Source: Pseudomonas aylmerensis
GTDB taxonomy: Bacteria; Pseudomonadota; Gammaproteobacteria; Pseudomonadales; Pseudomonadaceae
Assembly (NCBI RefSeq): GCF_001702265.1
Contig: NZ_MAUE01000026.1
Coordinates: 353,604 to 417,603 of the forward strand
Direction of reading: 5' to 3'
Length of the DNA stretch: 64,000 bases
Shown here: piece after piece, positions 44,278-64,000 of the stretch
Layout of the letters: every line of letters begins with the position of its first letter
Numbering within the stretch: the first letter of the stretch is position 1
Position numbers and translations under genes: made by a program
Notes under the pieces: generated by a model
What the model saw: the letters and a program-made list of their open reading frames with translations, nothing else
Databases searched by the model: none
Told to the model about the DNA's origin: nothing

Positions 44278-45573
44278 TTACGGAAGGGTCAGGCACTGTA
44301 CCTGTGCCGGATCGCCGTCTATCAGCGCGCTGAGCGTGAGCTGCGCCTCTGGTTGGTGGCCGTAGCGTGCCGCGACGTAGGCGTCCAGCAGGCGGATAAA
44401 GTCTTCGGCGATGGTCTGTCCTTTGAGTGTCATCACCCGTTTGCCGTCCATATACACGGGCGCCGAAGGATGCTCTCCGGCGCCGGGTAATGAGATGCCG
44501 ATGTCCGCCAACTGGCTTTCCCCGGGACCGTTCACCACACAGCCCATGACCGCGACCTGCATTTGCTCGACGCCGGGGTAGCTTGCGCGCCAGTGCGGCG
44601 TTTGCTCCCTCAGGAAGCCTTCGATTCGCTGCGCCAGTGTCTGGAAGAACACGCTGGTGGTACGCCCGCAGCCCGGGCACGCCACCACCTGCGGAGTAAA
44701 GGCGCGCAAGCCCATGGTTTGCAGGATCTGCTGGGCCACCTGGACTTCTTTGGCGCGCTCGCCGCCGGGATCCGGGGTGAGGGAAATTCGCAGGGTGTCG
44801 CCGATGCCTTCCTGCAGCAGCACGGCCAGGGCAGCCGTTGACGCGACGATGCCTTTGGAACCCATCCCGGCTTCGGTCAGCCCCAGGTGCAGGGGGAAAT
44901 CGCAGCGCGCTGCCAGGTTGCGGTAAACCGCTATCAGGTCCTGCACATAGCTGACCTTGGCCGATAACACGATATGGTCCGTCGGTAACCCGACCTCGAT
45001 GGCCCGTTGGGCATTGTCCAGCGCCGAGACCACCAGCGCCTCGCGCATCACCGCATCGGCCGCCAGTGGCGCGGGGAGGACAGCATTGGCATCCATCATG
45101 CGCGCCAGCAGGTCAGGGTCGAGGCTGCCCCAGTTGACCCCGATGCGCACCGGTTTGTTGTAGCGACAGGCGACCTCGATCATCTGGCAGAACTGTTCAT
45201 CGCGTCGTGCGCCCTTGCCGACATTGCCGGGGTTGATCCGGTATTTGGCCAGCGCCTGGGCACATTCGGGGTAAGTGGCGAGCAGGCGATGGCCATTGAA
45301 ATGAAAGTCGCCCACCAAGGGCACGTCGATCATGCGTCGGTCCAGTCGTTCGCGGATGTTCGCCACCTGTGCGGCGGCTTCGTGGCTGTTGACGGTGATA
45401 CGTACGAGTTCCGCGCCGGCCCGCGCCAGGCTCTCCACTTGGGTCGCCGTCGCCTCGGCGTCGGCAGTATCCGTATTGGTCATGGCTTGGATCACAATCG
45501 GCGCGTCGCCGCCCAGGCGCACAGTCCCGACGTGTACCTGGCGCGTGACGCGCCGCGCAATGGGGGTGTTCAT
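44278..45573 (-). CDS. ispG: 4-hydroxy-3-methylbut-2-enyl diphosphate synthase (GcpE)
   Basis: A 431-residue [4Fe-4S] enzyme of the MEP pathway, converting MEcPP to HMBPP. It starts with RRVTRQVHVGTVRLGGDAPIVIQAMTNTDTAD. Iron-sulfur ligands are in ACPGCGR (two Cys) and VMGCVVNGPGE (third Cys and following Glu). The GINWGS-like segment VRIGVNWGSLD is present. It follows ispH by 18 bases. This appears to be a second, cluster-dedicated copy, since pseudomonads carry housekeeping ispG elsewhere. Confidence 0.94.
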   Translation of the reverse strand: MNTPIARRVTRQVHVGTVRLGGDAPIVIQAMTNTDTADAEATATQVESLARAGAELVRITVNSHEAAAQVANIRERLDRRMIDVPLVGDFHFNGHRLLATYPECAQALAKYRINPGNVGKGARRDEQFCQMIEVACRYNKPVRIGVNWGSLDPDLLARMMDANAVLPAPLAADAVMREALVVSALDNAQRAIEVGLPTDHIVLSAKVSYVQDLIAVYRNLAARCDFPLHLGLTEAGMGSKGIVASTAALAVLLQEGIGDTLRISLTPDPGGERAKEVQVAQQILQTMGLRAFTPQVVACPGCGRTTSVFFQTLAQRIEGFLREQTPHWRASYPGVEQMQVAVMGCVVNGPGESQLADIGISLPGAGEHPSAPVYMDGKRVMTLKGQTIAEDFIRLLDAYVAARYGHQPEAQLTLSALIDGDPAQVQCLTLP

Positions 45574-45591
45574 GGCGCAGGCTCCTTTGGC

Positions 45592-46521
45592 TTATTGCCG
45601 GGCAATCAACCCGAGGGGCGGTTGAAACTGCACACGTTCCTCGCGGCCCGCCAGCGTCTGAATGTGCAGCGGGGCGATTCGTGCCAGGGCTGCAATAACG
45701 TCCTGTACCGAAGCCTCTGGCGTTGACGCGCCGGCGCTGATTCCGACGGTCATGTGTGGCGTAAACCAGCGAATATCCACTTCACTGCCGTCGGCCACCA
45801 GGTAGCTGGGCGTACCACTGTCGCTGGCCAGTTTGCGCAAGGTCACGGCGTTTGCGCTGTTGGCGCTGCCCACCACCAGCAACCTATCTACCTGGGTACA
45901 CAGCTCACGCACCGCCTGCTGTCGGTTCTGTACGGCATAGCAGATGTCGCGGCTGGAGGGACCGATAATGTGAGGATAGCGCTGCGTCAGGGCTGCGATC
46001 ACGTGACGGGTGTCATCGACACTCAAGGTGGTTTGGGTGAGATAGGCCAGGGGAGTGTCGGTCGCAAACGTCAGGGCCTGGACCTGTTCAACGGTCTGGA
46101 TCAGCGTGATCGGTGTATCAACCTGGCCCAGGATGCCGATGACTTCCGGGTGCCCGGGCTCGCCGATGAGGATCAGTTGATGGCCTTTCGCGGCGTAATG
46201 GCGCCCATGGTGATGGACTTTGCTCACCAACGGGCAAGTCGCGTCGAGCACACGAAGGTGACGGTCTGAAGCCTGGTCTTCCACTTCACGCGTCACCCCG
46301 TGTGCGCTGAAAATGGTCACGGCGCCGAGCGGCACCTGGTCCAGTTCGTCGACAAAGATTGCACCCTGATCGCGCAGTGTCTGTACCACATGGCGGTTAT
46401 GCACGATTTCATGACGCACGTAGACCGGTACGCCGAATTGCGCCAAGGCTTGCTCGACCGTGTCGATGGCCCGCACGACGCCGGCACAGAAACCCCTTGA
46501 TTGAGCCAGGATGATGTTCAT
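45592..46521 (-). CDS. ispH: 4-hydroxy-3-methylbut-2-enyl diphosphate reductase (LytB)
   Basis: A 309-residue [4Fe-4S] enzyme that makes IPP and DMAPP from HMBPP. The three cluster cysteines are in SRGFCAGV (residue 12), DATCPLVSK and SRDICYAVQNRQ. Substrate-binding HEIVHN and FSAHGV are present. The ATG at 46521 lies two bases after the dxs stop, indicating coupled translation; a longer in-frame version overlapping dxs was rejected. Confidence 0.94.
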   Translation of the reverse strand: MNIILAQSRGFCAGVVRAIDTVEQALAQFGVPVYVRHEIVHNRHVVQTLRDQGAIFVDELDQVPLGAVTIFSAHGVTREVEDQASDRHLRVLDATCPLVSKVHHHGRHYAAKGHQLILIGEPGHPEVIGILGQVDTPITLIQTVEQVQALTFATDTPLAYLTQTTLSVDDTRHVIAALTQRYPHIIGPSSRDICYAVQNRQQAVRELCTQVDRLLVVGSANSANAVTLRKLASDSGTPSYLVADGSEVDIRWFTPHMTVGISAGASTPEASVQDVIAALARIAPLHIQTLAGREERVQFQPPLGLIARQ

Positions 46522-46523
46522 GT

Positions 46524-48344
46524 TTACGCACTCGCCTGGTAGGCCGTGGCCGCGCTGGGGGATGGGCAGCCCAGTTGTCGCTCGTCGGCGAATTGGTGGA
46601 TTGAACGGACGATGCCCGCAGCGTCGAGGCCGCATTGGCTCAGTAGCTGCTCGGGCGTGCCGTGTTCGACAAATTGGTCGGGCAAGCCCAGTTGCAGCAG
46701 CGCAGGGTGCAGATTTTGGCTGGCCAGGTATTCCAGGCAGGCCGAGCCTGCACCGCCCATGATGCAGCCTTCTTCAACCGTCACCAACCAGTCATGTTCA
46801 AGTGCAAGCGTCTGGATCAGGTGGCGATCCAGGGGTTTGATAAAGCGCATGTTCGCCACTGTGACGTCGAGCAGTTCTGCGGCTTCCATCGCCCTTTGCG
46901 TCATTGAGCCGAAAGCCAGGATGGCGACGCGTGTCCCGCAGGGTTGCCTGCAGACGCGGCGGATCTCGCCTTTACCCACTGCGAGTTCGGTCAGCTCGGA
47001 TGAAGGAACGATACCGCTGCCCGAGCCTCGTGGATAACGCACCGCGCACGGACCTGGCTGCTGTATGGCGGTGTGCAGCATCTGCCGACATTCCTGCTCG
47101 TCAGCCGGCGCCATTACGATGAGATGAGGGATGCAGCGCAAATAGGCGATATCGAAGGCGCCCATGTGGGTCGCCCCATCGGCCCCGACAATTCCGGCGC
47201 GGTCGATGGCGAATACCACTGGCAGTTGCTGCAGGGCAATGTCATGGATCAGTTGGTCGTAACCGCGTTGCAGGAAGGTCGAGTAGATGGCCACCACCGG
47301 CTTCATGCCTCCGGCTGCGAGGCCGGCAGCAAAGGTCAGGGCGTGCTGCTCGGCGATCCCGACATCGAAATAACGCTCGGCAAACCGCTGCTCGAACGCG
47401 ACGAGTCCAGAGCCTTCGCGCATGGCTGGCGTGATCGCAATCACCCGTGGGTCGCGCTCGGCTTCGTCCGCCAGCCATTGCCCGAACACCTGGGTATAAG
47501 TGAGCGCACCGGCAGGGGCGGCGCGAATACCTTCGATAGGATCAAATTTGCCCGGCCCGTGGTACAGCACCGGGTTGGCGGCGGCGGGTGAGTAGCCGTG
47601 GCCTTTTTCGGTGACGATATGCAGCAGCTGCGGCCCGCGTCGGTCCTTGACGATATTCAGTGCCCGCACCAACTCACCCAGGTCATGCCCGTCGATTGGC
47701 CCGCTGTAGGCCAGGCCCATCGCCTTGAACAGGCTGGCATCGCGACTGACCTGGTGTGACGTCAAGGCACCCAGATGCTCACGTAACATACCCACCGAGG
47801 GAGAGATCGACATGTCGTTGTCGTTGAGAATCACCAGGAACGGCAAGTCGCCGTACAGGCCCGCATTGTTCAGCGCCTCGAAGGCCATGCCGCCGCTGAG
47901 TGCACCGTCGCCGATCACTGCGATGCAGTGGCGTCGCTGTGCCAGGTTGCGAGCGGCCAATGCCATGCCCAGGGCGGCCGAGATCGAAGTACTCGAGTGC
48001 GCGGTGCCGAAACAGTCATAGGTCGACTCACAGCGGCGCGGAAATCCCGAAATGCCGCCTAGCTGGCGAATTCCGCCCATCTCCTCGCGGCGCCCGGTGA
48101 GAATCTTGTGTGCATAGGCCTGGTGGCCGACGTCCCAGATGATGCGGTCATGTGGCGTGTTGAACACATAGTGCAGGGCGATGGTCAGTTCGACGGTGCC
48201 AAGGTTGGCTGAAAGATGGCCGCCCGTCGTGCTTACGCTGTGCAGGATGAACGCCCGCAGTTCGTCCGCTAATGGCCCCAAGGCAGCGGAATGTAAAGTG
48301 CGCAGGCGGGCCGGGCTGTCGAGGGAGCCGAGGAGTTCGAACAT
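46524..48344 (-). CDS. dxs: 1-deoxy-D-xylulose-5-phosphate synthase
   Basis: A 606-residue thiamine-diphosphate enzyme, the entry step of the MEP pathway (pyruvate plus glyceraldehyde-3-phosphate). Motifs are GGHLSANLGTVELTIALHYVF, WDVGHQAYAHKILTGR, the ThDP/Mg site GDGALSGGMAFEALNN with later NDNDMSIS, DVGIAEQHALTFAAGLA and DGATHMGAFD. Slightly shorter at the N-terminus than E. coli Dxs. It starts 12 bases after terpene synthase 2. Probably a pathway-dedicated second copy that raises flux into isoprenoids. Confidence 0.94.
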   Translation of the reverse strand: MFELLGSLDSPARLRTLHSAALGPLADELRAFILHSVSTTGGHLSANLGTVELTIALHYVFNTPHDRIIWDVGHQAYAHKILTGRREEMGGIRQLGGISGFPRRCESTYDCFGTAHSSTSISAALGMALAARNLAQRRHCIAVIGDGALSGGMAFEALNNAGLYGDLPFLVILNDNDMSISPSVGMLREHLGALTSHQVSRDASLFKAMGLAYSGPIDGHDLGELVRALNIVKDRRGPQLLHIVTEKGHGYSPAAANPVLYHGPGKFDPIEGIRAAPAGALTYTQVFGQWLADEAERDPRVIAITPAMREGSGLVAFEQRFAERYFDVGIAEQHALTFAAGLAAGGMKPVVAIYSTFLQRGYDQLIHDIALQQLPVVFAIDRAGIVGADGATHMGAFDIAYLRCIPHLIVMAPADEQECRQMLHTAIQQPGPCAVRYPRGSGSGIVPSSELTELAVGKGEIRRVCRQPCGTRVAILAFGSMTQRAMEAAELLDVTVANMRFIKPLDRHLIQTLALEHDWLVTVEEGCIMGGAGSACLEYLASQNLHPALLQLGLPDQFVEHGTPEQLLSQCGLDAAGIVRSIHQFADERQLGCPSPSAATAYQASA

Positions 48345-48356
48345 AATGGAGCCCCG

Positions 48357-49238
48357 CTATAAGTTGCTGACGTTTACGAGGGGCGGAGGATGGTGTTCAA
48401 AATCCACCGCATAGTGTTCCCACGCATTGTTGGTCAATGTCGTCAAGTAACGCGCGGTATCATCTTGCATCCAGAGTTGATGGCCCACGATCCAGGTTTG
48501 CAGGTCCCTTATATAGGCGTCCAACGGTGCGCTATTGCGTTGGGAGAGTAACGTGCACAGGGCGCTGAAGTGGGCAAACTCATTGCGCATTCGATCGGAC
48601 ACACGCGAGATCGCCTCTTGCAATGTGCAACCTTGGCTGGCATAGGCGATAACGATATTTTCATAACGTCCTCGTTGTTCCAGTTCGTCACCCAGGCTGT
48701 ACCTAACATTACTCCAACTAATGATGTTGTTGGCATGGGCGGTCAGTTGCTGCACGGCGGGCGAATAGCGATCGCGATCGCGATCGCGAAGCTGTAGATC
48801 GGCACAAATGCCTGATAACTCAAAGCTTGGAATAAGGCCGATACGGTAGCGGCGCAGCGTTTCATAGTGCGAAACACTCAGCGGCAACGCATGTAAATAC
48901 CCAACTAACAACAAGGCGGTACTGCCATACATCATGCGGATGCCATGGGAAAAATGCTGCAGGCGCTTGACCCCAAGGAACTGTTTGAATTGGCGGCAGA
49001 GGTCGCGCCAGGCAGGCTCGGCAAAAAACGTGGTAGTGCTCGCCGCCGCCTGTTCCAGGACATCAAAGATCGCAGCCACGGCAGCGAGCGTTTGCGGGGC
49101 AGGCGGATGTGGCTGATCAAATACTACGTCGTCAACCCAGCCGGTCACAGGCTGGTCCAATAACCGCGCATAGGGTGAGCAGCGGGCTGGCCACGGCCAG
49201 TGGAAAATAGGGATCTGCAGTCGTCTCGGCGCGTTCAT
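48357..49238 (-). CDS. Atypical class I terpene synthase homologue 2 lacking the Asp-rich segment
   Basis: A 293-residue protein of the class I terpene cyclase fold. The C-terminal two thirds align with the family: sensor Arg R132 in LRRYRIGLIPSFEL, NSE triad N177/S181/E185 in NVRYSLGDE at the same 45-residue spacing as in synthase 1, and RY at R263-Y264. The N-terminus (IPIFHWPWPARCSPYARL) also fits. Between W34 and the FFAEPAW segment at residue 71, however, only about 37 residues remain where relatives have about 90, and the helix with DDxxD is missing. The only acidic candidates are DDVVFD (36-41) and FDVLEQ (58-63). There is no frameshift or stop, and it leads the operon, so it is probably an expressed, functional variant. 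Confidence 0.8.
   Translation of the reverse strand: MNAPRRLQIPIFHWPWPARCSPYARLLDQPVTGWVDDVVFDQPHPPAPQTLAAVAAIFDVLEQAAASTTTFFAEPAWRDLCRQFKQFLGVKRLQHFSHGIRMMYGSTALLLVGYLHALPLSVSHYETLRRYRIGLIPSFELSGICADLQLRDRDRDRYSPAVQQLTAHANNIISWSNVRYSLGDELEQRGRYENIVIAYASQGCTLQEAISRVSDRMRNEFAHFSALCTLLSQRNSAPLDAYIRDLQTWIVGHQLWMQDDTARYLTTLTNNAWEHYAVDFEHHPPPLVNVSNL
48768..48788. repeat. Hexanucleotide microsatellite in terpene synthase 2
   Basis: Three and a half copies of the unit GATCGC (21 bases) encode an alternating Arg-Asp run (residues about 151-157). Because the unit is two codons long, copy-number change would keep the frame. Confidence 0.7.
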
Positions 49239-49522
49239 GGCAAGATTCCATCAGGTCTATGCCATTGGACAAGTACGACGGACCAAACAGCTTGGCAGCA
49301 GTAAAGAGTGCGAGAGATTAATGTATGAGTTTTACGCTGGCGTGCAACCTATATGAATAGTTTTATTTGGAATGGCCAAGCTAGAGAAAAATCATATTCG
49401 CGCTATTTATAAGTAAATGCTTGGCATTTTATCGCCAGTCAATATGGACGCATGACGAATAAGTACATTTTCAGTTGCTACGCTTGTTTCCATCAGGTTT
49501 TTGCGAAGAGGATACCGTCATC
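49239..49522. promoter_or_regulatory. AT-rich divergent promoter region of the terpene locus
   Basis: These 284 bases separate terpene synthase 2 (minus) from dxr (plus) and are clearly richer in A/T than the surrounding genes. They must hold the promoters for both MEP/terpene units. I could not fix -35/-10 boxes or an operator with confidence. Confidence 0.5.
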
Positions 49523-50704
49523 ATGAGGCAGCGCCTGCTCGTTCTCGGTTCTACCGGGTCGGTCGGCGACAGTGTTCTGGATGTAGTCGCGCGTCACCCC
49601 GAGGCATTCAAGGTACAAGGTCTTACGGCGCATAGGCGCATCGAAAAATTGTACCGACAGTGCCTGCAATTTCGGCCCGCGATAGCGGTGGTCAGCGAAC
49701 CGCAGCACGCCATCGAACTGCAGGCTCATTTGTTGGCGGCCAATGTGCCCACGGAAGTGCTGTGTGGTGAGGACGCGCTGTGTGCCGCAGCTCGGGAATC
49801 TACCTGTGAGACGGTCGTCGCGGCCATTGTCGGAGGCGCGGGTTTATTGCCGACCTTGAGCGCCGCGCGGGCGGGCAAGAAAATCCTCCTGGCCAACAAG
49901 GAAGCTTTGGTCATGTCGGGCGCCCTGTTTATCGAAACGGCTGCCAGCGCCGGGGCCACCGTGATTCCGTTGGACAGTGAGCACAATGCGATCTTTCAAT
50001 GCCTGCAGGGTTGCCAGGGAGCATTTGACGGCGTTGACCGCTTGATACTCACGGCTTCCGGCGGGCCATTCAGGGATCGGCCGGTCGATAGCTTGCACGA
50101 AGTGACCCCCGACCAGGCCTGCGCCCATCCTAACTGGTCCATGGGGCGCAAGATTTCCGTGGATTGCGCGACCATGATGAACAAGGGCCTGGAGATCATT
50201 GAGGCCCATTGGTTGTTCAACCTGCCTGCCGATCGCATTGAAGCCTTGATTCATCCACAAAGCGTGGTGCATTCCATGGTGGTCTTTCGCGATCAATCAG
50301 TGATGGCGCAACTCGGCAACCCCGACATGCGAATGCCGGTCGCGCATGCCCTGGCCTACCCGCTGCGGATCGAGTCTGGCGTCCTGCCTCTGGACTTGAC
50401 CAAGGTTGGCGGGCTGACATTCGAACACCCAGACGTGCAACGCTTTCCCTGTCTTGGCCTGGCCTTGCAAGCCTTGGCTGCAGGCACTCAGGCCAGTGCC
50501 GCGCTGAACGCGGCGAATGAAGTGGCGGTCGAGGCATTTTTAGGAAAACGGATACGCTACACGCATATTCCGTCAGTCATCGAGCAGACCTTGCAGCGTA
50601 TAGAGCTGCCGGGAGGCTGTAGCCTGGACGATATTCTTGCGTTGGATCAACAGGCACGCCGGTTGGCACGTGAGGCGGTGCACCTGCGCCGCCTCAATAC
50701 CTAG
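49523..50704 (+). CDS. dxr: 1-deoxy-D-xylulose-5-phosphate reductoisomerase
   Basis: A 393-residue NADPH enzyme making MEP, second step of the pathway. Motifs: NADPH-binding LGSTGSVGDSVLDVV at the N-terminus, ILLANKEALVMSG, metal/substrate site LDSEHNAIFQCL, LTASGGPFRDRP, and MMNKGLEIIEAHWLF. The ATG at 49523 was chosen because family proteins begin right before the GSTGS motif and GAAGAGG precedes it. It is divergent from the operon containing dxs, ispH and ispG, completing four of the seven MEP enzymes here (ispDEF are absent). Confidence 0.93.
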   Translation: MRQRLLVLGSTGSVGDSVLDVVARHPEAFKVQGLTAHRRIEKLYRQCLQFRPAIAVVSEPQHAIELQAHLLAANVPTEVLCGEDALCAAARESTCETVVAAIVGGAGLLPTLSAARAGKKILLANKEALVMSGALFIETAASAGATVIPLDSEHNAIFQCLQGCQGAFDGVDRLILTASGGPFRDRPVDSLHEVTPDQACAHPNWSMGRKISVDCATMMNKGLEIIEAHWLFNLPADRIEALIHPQSVVHSMVVFRDQSVMAQLGNPDMRMPVAHALAYPLRIESGVLPLDLTKVGGLTFEHPDVQRFPCLGLALQALAAGTQASAALNAANEVAVEAFLGKRIRYTHIPSVIEQTLQRIELPGGCSLDDILALDQQARRLAREAVHLRRLNT

Positions 50705-50744
50705 AGGCCCGGTCAGCCCACCGGGTCGCCTCCCATCCCCTCGC

Positions 50745-50767
50745 TAATTTTTCCCTCTGCGGTTCGT
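50745..50767 (+). promoter_or_regulatory. Possible PvdS (iron-starvation sigma) promoter
   Basis: GCTAATT followed after 15 bases by CGT resembles the iron-starvation box (TAAAT-N16-CGT) used by PvdS in pyoverdine genes. The CGT lies 56 bases before the NRPS start. The match is imperfect (TAATT and N15). A weak dxr hairpin with arms CCCGGT/ACCGGG lies at 50708-50725. Confidence 0.4.
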
Positions 50768-50822
50768 TTTATAGGGACGACGTGCCTTTGTGCTTCCTGC
50801 CTATTGCTCCGGACTCCAAGAA

Positions 50823-64000
<13,178 letters not shown>

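Noticed and set aside
44255..44680. N-terminal extension of terpene synthase 1
   Set aside because: The longer frame overlaps ispG and shows no terpene synthase features; the ATG at 44254 has a good ribosome site.
42284..50704. Gibberellin, carotenoid or 2-methylisoborneol cluster
   Set aside because: There is no class II diterpene cyclase or P450, no crtB/crtI, and no GPP methyltransferase.

Overview
The window is chromosomal DNA from a fluorescent pseudomonad, most likely of the Pseudomonas fluorescens group. The evidence is high GC content, many REP/REPIN elements with the GTGGGAGCGGGCTTGC core, an aliphatic amidase almost identical to Pseudomonas AmiE, an NrtR-type NAD salvage operon, and a peptide synthetase with pyoverdine-like module order. 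No rRNA, tRNA, CRISPR, transposase or phage genes were seen.

Layout. 1-5 kb: end of an AraC regulator, a XapX membrane peptide, a quinone-oxidoreductase-like MDR enzyme, a tandem REPIN array, and a nucleoside channel/permease pair (Tsx, NUP) behind a PurR-like operator. 4.7-8 kb: AraC regulator divergent from a polyol-binding protein and a sorbitol-dehydrogenase-like SDR, with no permease genes. 8-11.6 kb: NrtR divergent from pncA-pncB-nadE (NAD salvage). 11.7-19.3 kb: a tightly overlapping seven-gene operon (polyamine-type ABC importer plus three-subunit flavin/Fe-S oxidase) facing an IclR regulator. 19.4-28.6 kb: LuxR-type response regulator and NCS1-transporter/hybrid histidine kinase, divergent from a urea/amide ABC transporter (urtABCDE). 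28.9-30 kb: an unusual repeat protein of odd composition. 30.1-35.1 kb: fumarase, DctA and an aspartase/PcaB-type lyase, divergent from a GntR regulator. 35.2-38.8 kb: formamidase, FmdB, AmiE and AmiB. 38.9-42.1 kb: MATE exporter, TetR regulator and MFS exporter.

42.3-50.7 kb is the most interesting part. It is a terpenoid locus with a eukaryote-like (GGPP-type) prenyl synthase, two class I terpene synthase homologues and dedicated copies of four MEP-pathway genes (dxs, dxr, ispG, ispH). One terpene synthase homologue keeps the NSE triad, the Arg sensor and the RY pair but lacks the segment that normally carries the Asp-rich motif. Five of these genes form one minus-strand operon (terpene synthase 2-dxs-ispH-ispG-terpene synthase 1); dxr diverges from it and the prenyl synthase converges on it. 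The logic is to raise IPP/DMAPP supply, elongate the chain and cyclise it. From 50.8 kb to the window end runs the start of a giant NRPS (C-A-T-E / C-A-T / C-A-T / C-A...), probably PvdI of pyoverdine synthesis, behind a possible PvdS-type promoter.

The nitrogen genes also look linked. A CATACGTCA-N4-ACGTAT element occurs in front of urtA (two tandem copies) and in front of fmdA, suggesting that the two-component system at 19-23 kb controls both uptake and hydrolysis of urea or short amides. All calls come from reading the sequence; no searches were run.
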